Shown here piece after piece: positions 34,015 through 42,219 of a stretch of DNA of 64,000 bases. The position numbers and the translations under genes are program-made. Every line of letters starts with the position of its first letter. The stretch's first letter is position 1. The notes beneath the pieces were generated by a model. That model was not told the origin of the DNA. It saw only the letters and a list, made by a program, of their open reading frames with translations, and ran no database searches. The DNA is from an uncultured Mucilaginibacter sp. (GTDB taxonomy: Bacteria > Bacteroidota > Bacteroidia > Sphingobacteriales > Sphingobacteriaceae), in assembly GCA_903864275.1 (NCBI GenBank), contig CAIPFE010000014.1, forward strand, positions 372,001-436,000, given 5' to 3'.

Positions 34015-35013
34015 TTATTCCTTCAATTTATAAACCTGCAGCTTTGCGGGATCAGCGCCGCTTGCACGCGTTGCCAACAAAAACAGCCGTAGTTCGGGCA
34101 CTAATAACGAGGTCCGTGCACCCTTTGGCGTTTTAATGTCAGCGGCTAGTTTGTAAGTGTCAGTTCCGGTTTGCTTAAATATATTCACGGAGCCGCCGCC
34201 GCCGCTTACAAATATTTCTTTAGCTTGGCTATCCCAATACAGATCATCAGCGTCCGAAACCATGTCTGAGCTAAAAAGTTCTTTACCGGTCCGGCTGTCC
34301 AAAACTTTTAAGGCGGCGGGGAACCTGTACCCCACCAATATCCTATGCCCGGCTTCATCATATGCCATTGGGAAATTTGCCCTGGGTAAAAGTTTTTTCC
34401 ATTTGTCGGTTAATTTACCCTGCTTGATATCGGCAACTCCTATCATGCCCGCATCGGGCAGGTTTATCAAGATTTTACCCTCCCTGGCATCAACCTGGAA
34501 TGATTCGGGATGGGCGGGCAATTTAATATCGCTTATCATTTTATTTGTCGCGGCATCTATTACTGCAATACCGCCGCTTCCGTAGCCAACATATATTTTA
34601 TCGGCAGCCTCATCATAACGAACATCATCTGCATCACCCGACAAATTAATCGACGCGATTTTTTTATAGGTGAGCGCATCGTAAAGATCACATTCGCCGG
34701 TACCGCCATTTGCGACAAATATTTCTTTATGCTTTGTTATGTAGGCAACTCCCTGGGGCTCGTCCAATCCTTTAATGGTGCTTATAACCACCCCCTTTTT
34801 TAAATCAACTACTTCCAAAGTATTATTCCCCAAAGCGGCCACGTAGGCAACCTGGCCGGCTATATCGATCCCGATATGGTCGATCCGGCCCTTGACATTT
34901 GGTAAGGCGATCTCTTTTTCCAGCCTAAGGAATTGCCTGCCGGTTTCCTGTGCCTGGCAGCTGCTAAAGCAACTCAGCGCAACAAATGACAGTATTAAAC
35001 GATAGTAATTCAT
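34015..35013 (-). CDS. YncE-like secreted beta-propeller protein
   Basis: A 332-residue protein with a signal peptide that contains cysteines (LSCFSSCQAQE), so a lipoprotein is possible. Seven or so YncE-type blades follow, with signature strands such as VAYVAALGNNTLEVVDLKKG, IFVANGGTGECDLYDA, IYVGYGSGGIAVIDAATNK and ILVGYRFPAALKVLDSRTGK. Such propellers are periplasmic and bind proteins, metals or DNA in different species; no catalytic motif is visible. The gene is divergent from the ChrB-AraC gene with about 90 bases between them, so the two may share a control region. A link to chromate or metal stress is possible but unproven. Confidence 0.85.
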   Translation of the reverse strand: MNYYRLILSFVALSCFSSCQAQETGRQFLRLEKEIALPNVKGRIDHIGIDIAGQVAYVAALGNNTLEVVDLKKGVVISTIKGLDEPQGVAYITKHKEIFVANGGTGECDLYDALTYKKIASINLSGDADDVRYDEAADKIYVGYGSGGIAVIDAATNKMISDIKLPAHPESFQVDAREGKILINLPDAGMIGVADIKQGKLTDKWKKLLPRANFPMAYDEAGHRILVGYRFPAALKVLDSRTGKELFSSDMVSDADDLYWDSQAKEIFVSGGGGSVNIFKQTGTDTYKLAADIKTPKGARTSLLVPELRLFLLATRASGADPAKLQVYKLKE

Positions 35014-35042
35014 ATTGATGATTTAAATAATCGAATTTAGGA

Positions 35043-35071
35043 TTTGTTTCTGTTATCTTTCTGTATTTTCA
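35043..35071 (+). promoter_or_regulatory. Weak Bacteroidota-type promoter candidate for the chromate operon
   Basis: TTTG at 35043-35046 and TATTTTCA at 35064-35071 are separated by 17 bases, a loose match to the TTTG-N19-TANNTTTG pattern of the primary sigma factor in this phylum. It lies 31 bases before the ATG of the ChrB-AraC gene, in the divergent gap. The spacing and last bases deviate from consensus. Confidence 0.25.
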
Positions 35072-35102
35072 ATAACCACTTGCACTACTAACTTTACCAC
35101 CT

Positions 35103-35960
35103 ATGAAATGGATCACGCGCGAACATCCTAAAATTGACCGCATCGCCTGTCCCTGGTTGATCAGGCGGTTTATTGATGCGGAAGCTGAAATTATTTACGT
35201 GCCGTTCGACGAAGTTATAGCAAAAGCTGCTGAGTTAGATGCCGTACCATTTGACCTGCCTAATGTAGAATACACCCATTACGACGACCAATGCACCTTT
35301 GACTATTTTATTAAAAAACACAAGCTGAAAGATGCGGCGCTCGACCGGGTGGCGGCTTTTGTTCGCGGCGCGGATACTGACCGGCACGACTTTGCACCGC
35401 AGTCTGCCGGACTGGAAGCGATCTTTTCTGGATTGGCCTACAATAGCGCTGACGATCACGAGCTATTAGCATTGGGTATGACCATTTATGATGGTTTATA
35501 TAGCTGGGCCAAACACCTGCACCAGCTAAAGCACACCCAGGCAGGCCCGGTTGAACAAATGTTACTGGAAGTGTACCATAAATATCTAAAACAAGGCAAA
35601 TCAAAGAAGGCTCCGGAATGGGCAAAGGAGCTGAAAGAAATGATACAGGATCAGCTGGACACCAATATGGCTTTGAGTTTACAGCAAGTGTCAACTGAAT
35701 TGGAGATCAACCCTGCTTATTTATCCAGGGAGTTTTCTAAATACTTTGAAAATCTTTCTTTCGGCGAATATATCCGCAAACTCCGGGTTGAAAAAGCTAT
35801 CCATTTAATTGAAACAAGTACTTATTCCTTAACGGAGATCGCCTACCTCACAGGCTTTTCCGATCAAAGCCATTTTAACCGGATATTCAAAAAGCAGATA
35901 GGTCAAAATCCATCGGCTTACAGGAAAAACAGACTGAAAAGTAAAAAGGATACAAAATAG
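35103..35960 (+). CDS. ChrB-domain/AraC-type fusion protein, probable chromate- or oxyanion-responsive regulator
   Basis: A 285-residue protein of two parts. Residues 1-150 form a ChrB C-terminal-type domain: KWITREHPKIDRIACPWLIRRF, YTHYDDQCTFDYFIKKH and FVRGADTDRHDFAPQSAGL. They are closely similar to the stand-alone ChrB encoded at 37031. Residues about 185-280 form an AraC-type DNA-binding domain with two helix-turn-helix units (LQQVSTELEINPAYLSREF and LTEIAYLTGFSDQSHFNRIF). This joins the chromate-resistance domain to a transcription activator. It starts an operon with DUF1259, ChrB and ChrA, so it probably controls that operon. The ligand is unknown; chromate or sulfate are candidates. 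Confidence 0.9.
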   Translation: MKWITREHPKIDRIACPWLIRRFIDAEAEIIYVPFDEVIAKAAELDAVPFDLPNVEYTHYDDQCTFDYFIKKHKLKDAALDRVAAFVRGADTDRHDFAPQSAGLEAIFSGLAYNSADDHELLALGMTIYDGLYSWAKHLHQLKHTQAGPVEQMLLEVYHKYLKQGKSKKAPEWAKELKEMIQDQLDTNMALSLQQVSTELEINPAYLSREFSKYFENLSFGEYIRKLRVEKAIHLIETSTYSLTEIAYLTGFSDQSHFNRIFKKQIGQNPSAYRKNRLKSKKDTK

Positions 35961-36025
35961 TTAAATCCGTACAATTTTAGGGGGTTTTCATTAAGTAGTA
36001 TTGTATCGTTATTAAAACTACTCTC

Positions 36026-37006
36026 ATGGAAACAAAAAAAATAAACCGCAGACAAGCCTTACAGGCAACTGCGGTATTAGGAACTGCTTTATTATTGCCA
36101 ATACAGAAACTACAGGCAACAACATTAATTGCAGGGAAAACACCAGGGCTTACACCCGAAGAAATTACAGCTATTGAAACCGCCATAGGAAAAAAGGGCA
36201 GCTACAAAGAAGCGGAATCTCTTCATACCACAGCCTTACCGCGTAACGATTTGAAGATAACAATTAAGGGTGCACCGGTTCCAATTCCTTTTGGCTTTGG
36301 CGGCTGGGTTTCATTTAAAAAATCTGTTGACGGAAAATCGGCTATGGTTATGGGCGATACGGTTTTGCTGCAGGAAGAAGTTAACCCGATGATATCTGCC
36401 GCACAATCAAACGGGTTAGAGATCAGCGCTATCCACAACCACTTTTTTTATGAGGAGCCGCGAATTTTTTATATGCATATCCAGGGGATGGGCGGCGTTG
36501 CTGATCTCGCAAAAAGGTACGCCGATACCATTCGCGCCAGCAAGATATTTCCGGCAAATCAGCTGGCACCTTCCACGCCGTCTGCAATTACGGGCAAGGA
36601 AAACTTTGACATAATGGCTCTTGACGCGATTGTTAAGTATACAGGAACTGTAAATGGCCCGACCTACAAATATACCATCGGGCGCAGTGATTTAAAAGTA
36701 ATGATGATGGGTGTTGAAATGACGACTAATATCGGATTGAATACCTGGGCGTCGTTTGCCGGAAAACAGGACGATGCCCAAATAGCAGGCGACATAGCCA
36801 TGCTGCCCGGCGAAGTGAACAACGTTATTAAAACCTTGCGCAAGCACAACCTGGAGGTGGTCGCGGTTCATAGCCACATGCTTAATGATGACCCGCACAT
36901 CATATTCCTGCACTATTACGGCCGGGGCAAAGCGACAGAACTGGCGCAAGGCTTCAGAGCGGCTTTAGATGTTTTAGGTAAACCTATGGGCGATATGAAA
37001 ATGTAA
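36026..37006 (+). CDS. DUF1259 (LppY/LpqO-like) exported protein
   Basis: A 326-residue protein. The N-terminus KINRRQALQATAVLGTALLL looks like a twin-arginine signal. Two repeats of about 130 residues follow. The first has PFGFGGWVSFKK, MGDTVLLQEEVNPMISAAQSN and IHNHFFYEEPRIFYMHIQG; the second has INTWASF-like LNTWASFAGKQDD, MLPGEVNNVIKTLRKHN and VHSHMLNDDPHIIFLHYYG. The two His-x-His clusters look like possible metal-binding or catalytic sites. The family's biochemical role is not established. Its place between the two ChrB-type genes and before chrA links it to oxyanion resistance in this organism. Confidence 0.88.
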   Translation: METKKINRRQALQATAVLGTALLLPIQKLQATTLIAGKTPGLTPEEITAIETAIGKKGSYKEAESLHTTALPRNDLKITIKGAPVPIPFGFGGWVSFKKSVDGKSAMVMGDTVLLQEEVNPMISAAQSNGLEISAIHNHFFYEEPRIFYMHIQGMGGVADLAKRYADTIRASKIFPANQLAPSTPSAITGKENFDIMALDAIVKYTGTVNGPTYKYTIGRSDLKVMMMGVEMTTNIGLNTWASFAGKQDDAQIAGDIAMLPGEVNNVIKTLRKHNLEVVAVHSHMLNDDPHIIFLHYYGRGKATELAQGFRAALDVLGKPMGDMKM

Positions 37007-37030
37007 CCACCATCTATTAAACTTTAGCGT

Positions 37031-37480
37031 ATGAAATGGATCACCCGCGAACGGCCAAAAATTGACCGTATAGCCTGTCCCTGGCTTATTAAAAACTTCG
37101 TTGACCCGCAGGCAGAGTTCATTTTTGTGCCGGCAGATCAGGTATTGGATGAGGCGAAAACGTTGAACGCGATACCCTATGACATTGCGGGCGTGGAATA
37201 CACACACGAGGGCGAACGCTGCACATTTGATTATATAATCAAAAAGCACAGACTGACCGACCCGGCAGTTTTGCAGATCGCGGATATTGTTCGGGGAGCC
37301 GATACAGCACGCTTCGACCTAGCGCAGCAGGCGGCGGGGCTTTGGGCCATTTCAGCAGGCCTGTCTTATAACTTTAAGGACGACTACGAGCAGTTGGCTT
37401 TCGGCCTGGTTGTTTACGATGCCTTGTTTAGTTGGGCAAAATATGTGCAGGAGGAGAAACATACATGGAAGAACAATTGA
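37031..37480 (+). CDS. Chromate resistance protein, ChrB C-terminal-type domain
   Basis: 149 residues, essentially only the ChrB C-terminal domain: KWITRERPKIDRIACPWLIKNF, FIFVPADQVLDEAKTLNAIPYD, EYTHEGERCTFDYIIKKH and VRGADTARFDLAQQAAGLWAIS. It is strongly related to the first half of the fusion regulator at 35103, with the same start KWITRE. The N-terminal part of classical ChrB regulators is missing, so it is probably an accessory or sensor protein rather than a DNA-binding repressor. Its end overlaps the chrA start by 16 bases, so translation is coupled. Confidence 0.9.
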   Translation: MKWITRERPKIDRIACPWLIKNFVDPQAEFIFVPADQVLDEAKTLNAIPYDIAGVEYTHEGERCTFDYIIKKHRLTDPAVLQIADIVRGADTARFDLAQQAAGLWAISAGLSYNFKDDYEQLAFGLVVYDALFSWAKYVQEEKHTWKNN

Positions 37481-38649
37481 GTAAAGGCAGGCCGGCTTAC
37501 TCTTTGCTGGATATTACTAAATATTACCTGAAACTTGGCACCTGGGGCTTTGGCGGGCCCGTGGCTTTAGTGGGTTATATGCACCGCGACCTGGTGGAAC
37601 AAAAAGGCTGGTTGACCGAAGAAGAATATAAAGAGGGATTGACGTTAGCGCAATTAGCTCCCGGTCCGCTTGCAGCACAATTAAGCATTTATATAGGTTT
37701 TATACATCACAGGCTATTAGGCGCAACACTTACAGGCTTTGCATTTGTAATACCATCATTTATAATGGTGGTATTATTAGGCATGGCATACCGGTTATAC
37801 AGCGGCCTTGTATGGATACACAATGTTTTTTATGGTGTAGGTGCTGCCGTCACCGGTATAATAGTTATCAGCGCGTATAAGCTAACAATTAAGTCCGTAG
37901 GCAAATTTAGTTTCCAATCATTAAAGGTGAACTGGATACTTTGGATATTTTACTTCATCAGTGCAGCTGTCACCGTACTGACCCGGCAGGAGCAGGTTTT
38001 GTTATTTATTTCGGCCGGCTTAATTTATATGGTTATTAAAGCAAAGCCGGGATGGCTGAAAAAACCGGTTAGTTTGTCGTTGCTATTAGTGACAGGTTTA
38101 GGGTTTTGGAACTACAGCAAAAGCACATTAATTACTATAGCTATTTTTTTTGTTAAAGCGGGAACATTTGTATTTGGCAGCGGATTAGCCATTGTTCCTT
38201 TTCTTCATGCCGGGGTGGTTGAACAATATAAATGGCTTTCAGAAACACAATTTATTGATGCAGTTGCGATAGCTATGATAACACCGGGCCCGGTGGTAAT
38301 AACGGTAAGCTTTATCGGGTACTTTGTAGCAGGATTTCCGGGGGCTTTGGTAGCGGCCTTAGCCACATTTTTGCCCTGTTTTTTTTTTACGGTTATATTA
38401 ACGCCCCATTTCAAGAAAATAGTGAAAAATAAAAGCATCAAGGCTTTTGTTGAAGGCATAACAGCTTCAGTAATTGGCGCATTGGCAGGATCTGTCATTG
38501 TAATCGCGAGTCGCTCAATCACCGACATTCCTACCGCCCTGATTGCATTGATTTCAATTTTAACACTTATTTACATCAAAAAAGTGCAGGAGCCGGTTAT
38601 AATATTGGGGGCGGCAATATTAGGGTTAGTTATCAGAAGCATCTATTAA
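37465..38649 (+). CDS. chrA: Chromate transporter ChrA, long two-domain form
   Basis: 394 residues from ATG 37465, which is preceded by a GGAGGAG ribosome-binding site at 37450-37456. This start is better than the upstream TTG at 37432. Two homologous halves of about 190 residues each carry the CHR motifs: LGTWGFGGPVALVGYMHRDLV and LAQLAPGPLAAQLSIYIG in the first, KAGTFVFGSGLAIVPFLHAGVV and AIAMITPGPVVITVSFIGY in the second. Ten or so membrane helices are predicted. ChrA exports chromate, by the established model, and relatives may handle other oxyanions. A terminator-like hairpin follows the gene. Confidence 0.93.
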   Translation: MEEQLSKGRPAYSLLDITKYYLKLGTWGFGGPVALVGYMHRDLVEQKGWLTEEEYKEGLTLAQLAPGPLAAQLSIYIGFIHHRLLGATLTGFAFVIPSFIMVVLLGMAYRLYSGLVWIHNVFYGVGAAVTGIIVISAYKLTIKSVGKFSFQSLKVNWILWIFYFISAAVTVLTRQEQVLLFISAGLIYMVIKAKPGWLKKPVSLSLLLVTGLGFWNYSKSTLITIAIFFVKAGTFVFGSGLAIVPFLHAGVVEQYKWLSETQFIDAVAIAMITPGPVVITVSFIGYFVAGFPGALVAALATFLPCFFFTVILTPHFKKIVKNKSIKAFVEGITASVIGALAGSVIVIASRSITDIPTALIALISILTLIYIKKVQEPVIILGAAILGLVIRSIY

Positions 38650-38655
38650 AACGGA

Positions 38656-38690
38656 AAAAGCCACGGATCCCCGCAGCTTTTCTTGTTTTA
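38656..38690 (+). terminator. Probable terminator of the chromate operon
   Basis: AAAAGC (38656-38661) pairs with GCTTTT (38676-38681) around a GC-rich inner part (CGG/CCG), followed by a T-rich stretch (TCTTGTTTTATT). It lies directly behind the chrA stop and may also serve the convergent small gene at 38706. Confidence 0.6.
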
Positions 38691-38705
38691 TTAAAGAACT
38701 TAAAT

Positions 38706-38945
38706 TTAGTGTTTTTCGTCTTCCACTGTCTTTTTGGTTTTTACCATGTGGCCGTTTTTATACGTTTTGCGCTTTATTTTATAGCCGTTATAGCGTTTGT
38801 GCTTGCTAAAAGTATTGTGAACTCTTTCGCCAACGGTTGCAGTTCTTTTTACCTTTACCTTGTCCTTGTCCTTTTTTACTGTTTCCTGTGCGAAGGTGGT
38901 TAAGCCTATCGTACACATCAGTATTATTGCAATTAACTTTTTCAT
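38706..38945 (-). CDS. Small secreted lysine-rich protein, unknown function
   Basis: A 79-residue protein with a Sec signal peptide (KKLIAIILMCTIGLTTFAQE). The mature part of about 60 residues is dominated by Lys, Arg, Thr and Val: KKDKDKVKVKRTATVGERVH, FSKHKRYNGYKIKRKTYKNG and a final HMVKTKKTVEDEKH. No domain was recognised. Similar short basic periplasmic proteins are frequent in this phylum and are usually hypothetical. It is convergent with chrA. A perfect 8-base-stem hairpin lies just before its start codon. Confidence 0.75.
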   Translation of the reverse strand: MKKLIAIILMCTIGLTTFAQETVKKDKDKVKVKRTATVGERVHNTFSKHKRYNGYKIKRKTYKNGHMVKTKKTVEDEKH

Positions 38946-38949
38946 AGTT

Positions 38950-38979
38950 TTATGGTTTTTATTTTTATGATAACCATAA
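38950..38979. promoter_or_regulatory. Leader hairpin before the small basic protein gene
   Basis: TTATGGTT (38950-38957) and AACCATAA (38972-38979) are perfect complements around a 14-base AT-rich loop. It sits 4 bases before the start codon of the minus-strand gene at 38945. It could be an operator or a leader hairpin that limits ribosome access. Confidence 0.45.
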
Positions 38980-39186
38980 ATTGAAATAAAAGTTTTGCCG
39001 GATCGCTTTTTTCATTTACTGTTGAGGCATAATCAATCTGAATAACACCTTAATTTGGAATGCCCTCACAATCTTCATATTTTTACCAAACTTCATTTTA
39101 CCTGCATAATTAACTTACCATACCAATCCAGATAACGCCGGGCCGGTTTTTGCAGAGAAAGCAGATAATAAGGTGTACTCGAAAAC

Positions 39187-40851
39187 ATGAAAACAATGTT
39201 CAGGCCTAAAATAATAGATACGCTAAAATCCTACAGCCGTGCCCAGCTTTATAAAGATATAATTGCCGGAATAATTGTCGGCATCGTCGCCCTGCCCCTG
39301 GCAATAGCCTTTGCCATCGCATCCGGGGTTTCGCCGGAAAAGGGGATTTTTACCGCGATAATTGCCGGCTTTGTGATATCGGCACTGGGCGGCAGCAGGG
39401 TACAGATCGGCGGGCCAACCGGGGCTTTTATTGTAATTGTTTACGGCATAGTCCAGGTGTATGGCGTTAACGGGTTGATCGTAGCTACTTTCATCGCCGG
39501 TATCCTCCTTATTATTATGGGGGTAGCCAAATTGGGTAATATCATTAAATTCATCCCGCACCCTTTAATTGTCGGGTTCACAACCGGGATAGCAGTGATC
39601 ATCTTTTCGTCGCAGATGAAGGATCTCTTTGGCCTGAAAATGGGAAATGTCCCCTCGGATTTTATCAATAAATGGATAGCATACAGCCATAACATTTCGT
39701 CTATAAATATTTACGCCATAATAATTGGAGTGTCTACCCTGCTCCTGATTCAGTTATGGCCAAGAGTCACCCATAAAGTTCCGGGCTCGTTAATTGCAAT
39801 CCTCATCACCACTTTTGTCGTTCACTTTTTTAAACTGCCCGTTGAAACCATAGGAAGCCGTTTTGGTGCGATACCTTCAACCCTTCCCAGCCCGGTAATC
39901 CCGGCTATTAGCTGGGCAACCATACAGCAACTTATAAAGCCCGCCTTTACCATAGCCCTGCTTGGGGGTATTGAATCACTGTTATCAGCCGTAGTGGCCG
40001 ATGGGATGATGGGCGGAAACCATCGGTCGAATACCGAACTAATTGCGCAGGGAATAGCCAATATTTGTTCGTCTGTTTTTGGAGGGATCCCGGCAACCGG
40101 CGCCATCGCCCGTACAGCCACAAATATTAAGAATGGCGGCCGCACGCCTATTGCTGGCATTATCCATTCCCTGGTATTGTTTGCGATATTGCTTTTTGTA
40201 GGAAAATGGGCCGCTTTAATCCCGATGGCAACACTTGCAGGGATATTAATTGTGGTAGCCTATAATATGAGCGAATGGCGAAGTTTCATTTATATCATGA
40301 AAATATCAAAAAATGATGCGGCAGTATTGATCATAACTTTCCTTTTAACCGTCGTGGTTGACTTAACTGTGGCCATTGAAATAGGGATGATATTGGCGGC
40401 ATTTTTATTTATGCGTGATATGATGAAGATAAGTTCGGTAGCGCATGTGGATTATTCTTCCGATAACGGTGATGAGGATTTTAACCGGCCAGAATTGCCG
40501 GAAGGAGTCGATGTGTTTGAAATATATGGCCCGTTATTTTTTGGGGCGGCATTTAAGTTTAAGGAAGCGATGAAGGTTATTGAAGCACCGGCAAAAGTAC
40601 TTATTATCAGGATGAGAAATGTACCCGTAATTGATGCCACGGGGATACAGATTTTAAAGGATGTAAATGAAGACGCTAAAGCCAACGGCACAAAGCTTAT
40701 TGTTTCGGAAGTAAATGGCGAACAGGTGATGATGGAATTAAAAAAAGCACGGCTGCTATTCCAAATCGGGAAAGCCAATGTGACCGATTCGTTTGAAAAA
40801 GCAATAAAACGAAGTAACGAAATATTGTTAATGAGGGACAGGAAAAATTAA
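39187..40851 (+). CDS. SulP-family inorganic anion transporter with STAS domain
   Basis: A 554-residue protein. The transmembrane SulP core (about 20-410) has the signatures DIIAGIIVGIVALPLAIAFA, GGSRVQIGGPTGAFIVIVYG and FGGIPATGAIARTATNIKNG. A C-terminal STAS domain (about 440-545) has PAKVLIIRMRNVPVIDATG. Members carry sulfate, bicarbonate, nitrate or dicarboxylates. The nearby chromate genes make sulfate an attractive guess, since chromate uses sulfate uptake systems, but the gene is separated from chrA by a convergent gene and a 240-base gap. No partner carbonic anhydrase gene is adjacent. Confidence 0.94.
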   Translation: MKTMFRPKIIDTLKSYSRAQLYKDIIAGIIVGIVALPLAIAFAIASGVSPEKGIFTAIIAGFVISALGGSRVQIGGPTGAFIVIVYGIVQVYGVNGLIVATFIAGILLIIMGVAKLGNIIKFIPHPLIVGFTTGIAVIIFSSQMKDLFGLKMGNVPSDFINKWIAYSHNISSINIYAIIIGVSTLLLIQLWPRVTHKVPGSLIAILITTFVVHFFKLPVETIGSRFGAIPSTLPSPVIPAISWATIQQLIKPAFTIALLGGIESLLSAVVADGMMGGNHRSNTELIAQGIANICSSVFGGIPATGAIARTATNIKNGGRTPIAGIIHSLVLFAILLFVGKWAALIPMATLAGILIVVAYNMSEWRSFIYIMKISKNDAAVLIITFLLTVVVDLTVAIEIGMILAAFLFMRDMMKISSVAHVDYSSDNGDEDFNRPELPEGVDVFEIYGPLFFGAAFKFKEAMKVIEAPAKVLIIRMRNVPVIDATGIQILKDVNEDAKANGTKLIVSEVNGEQVMMELKKARLLFQIGKANVTDSFEKAIKRSNEILLMRDRKN

Positions 40852-40898
40852 TCCCCAATCAATTGTCATCGGAGAAAACCCGGCTCATCCAGCAAAAA

Positions 40899-41990
40899 TC
40901 AGGGAGGTGTTATCGCCGGAACCTTCTCAATCACAACTTGATCCAGCTTAAAAACACTTTCCTTTGCAATTTTAGCCGGCTCTTTAAAATATTCCAGGTA
41001 AAACTGTTTTTTTGAATCGTGATAAGAACTCACAGCGCCTATCATGCTCATAAATTTTATATAATACCAGGCTGTATCCACCTGGTAAGGTTTAAACCCC
41101 GAGCGGGCACTTTTTGGGAACAAATGATGGTTGTTATGCCATTCGCCTGCTACAAAACCGGGCCATATCTGGTTAACTGACATATCATCGCGGTTATAAT
41201 CAACGCCGTCGCGACGCATATCCTTACCTTTTCCATGCCCTTCGTAATTAAAAGTGCGAACGCCTACTGCCCAAAATCCGGCAGCCCCAAACATGGTGCA
41301 AACAAGGGCAAAGCCGCCTATCAGGTAAAATATGGCAAACCAAAAACTCCAGTTTAATATAATACCAATAATTGTACGGGTTGGGTTGGCAATGGTGCCA
41401 TATTTTTTATACTGGGCATACGTATTTGGATGTATCCCTGTGTGGTCCATTAATTTTACGCAATGGTTGTAATCCTTTTCACTCATATTGCGGGCTATCG
41501 GCTGATGATTTACATCCGCTAAAAAGCAGTACAAAAAACCACCCTGGGCATTATACGGATCGCCGGGCTGATCAGACAGTGCATGGTGCACATGATGCGA
41601 AATGGCATATATCTCTTCGGGGATAATTTTAAGGGTTAAGTTTTGGGTGAAAAACCTCCAGAAATTGTTCCTGAACTTATAGGCCCTGTGGGTGCAATAC
41701 CGGTGGTGCCAGATGGTGCCATGGCTGCCCATCACTATCATGCTGTATAGAAAAGCAATTATCAGCCCCGTTATGCTCATATACTTAAATATGAACAAGA
41801 AAAAAAATGGAGACAAACACACTATCAGCATCCAGCTGGTAAAAGAAAGCCAGTTCTTTTTATTTTTGAATACATTTAATCTCGAAAAAAATTCTTTGAA
41901 AATTTGACCGGGATGTGGTTTTGTAAGATCACCACTTTCATCTCTCCAACCGTATGAAGGCGGTTCGAGCACAGTTTTTAAAAACGACAT
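40899..41990 (-). CDS. Membrane fatty acid desaturase (acyl-CoA/acyl-lipid delta-9 type)
   Basis: A 363-residue membrane di-iron enzyme. The three histidine boxes are HHRYCTH (about 95-101), HHVHH (132-136) and WHNNHH (284-289), with the extra motif RTFNYEGHGKG. Two pairs of hydrophobic helices surround them. It introduces a double bond into long-chain acyl groups, which adjusts membrane fluidity. Length and motifs fit the stearoyl-CoA-desaturase-like bacterial group. The gene is convergent with the SulP gene and its upstream gap (41991-42219) contains no recognised gene. Regulation cannot be read. Confidence 0.92.
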   Translation of the reverse strand: MSFLKTVLEPPSYGWRDESGDLTKPHPGQIFKEFFSRLNVFKNKKNWLSFTSWMLIVCLSPFFFLFIFKYMSITGLIIAFLYSMIVMGSHGTIWHHRYCTHRAYKFRNNFWRFFTQNLTLKIIPEEIYAISHHVHHALSDQPGDPYNAQGGFLYCFLADVNHQPIARNMSEKDYNHCVKLMDHTGIHPNTYAQYKKYGTIANPTRTIIGIILNWSFWFAIFYLIGGFALVCTMFGAAGFWAVGVRTFNYEGHGKGKDMRRDGVDYNRDDMSVNQIWPGFVAGEWHNNHHLFPKSARSGFKPYQVDTAWYYIKFMSMIGAVSSYHDSKKQFYLEYFKEPAKIAKESVFKLDQVVIEKVPAITPP

Positions 41991-42219
41991 TAAATCAAGG
42001 AATGAGCATTTGGTTTATAGCACCGTACGATTGATAGACGATTTAAAGGTACGATAAATTACTTAATTATGACAATAAATCGAATTTTTAACAATTAAAA
42101 AAATTAATTCGAGAGATAAATTTTGGTAATTCCTTTAAGTCAGTCTATTACGTATGTAAATTAAAAGCCTGTTTAAACATGTATTATAGGAAAACAGGCG
42201 GAATTCAGCTATAAATTTG

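Noticed and set aside
37432..37464. Upstream TTG start for chrA
   Set aside because: ATG 37465 has a strong GGAGGAG site at the right distance and gives the normal ChrA N-terminus.
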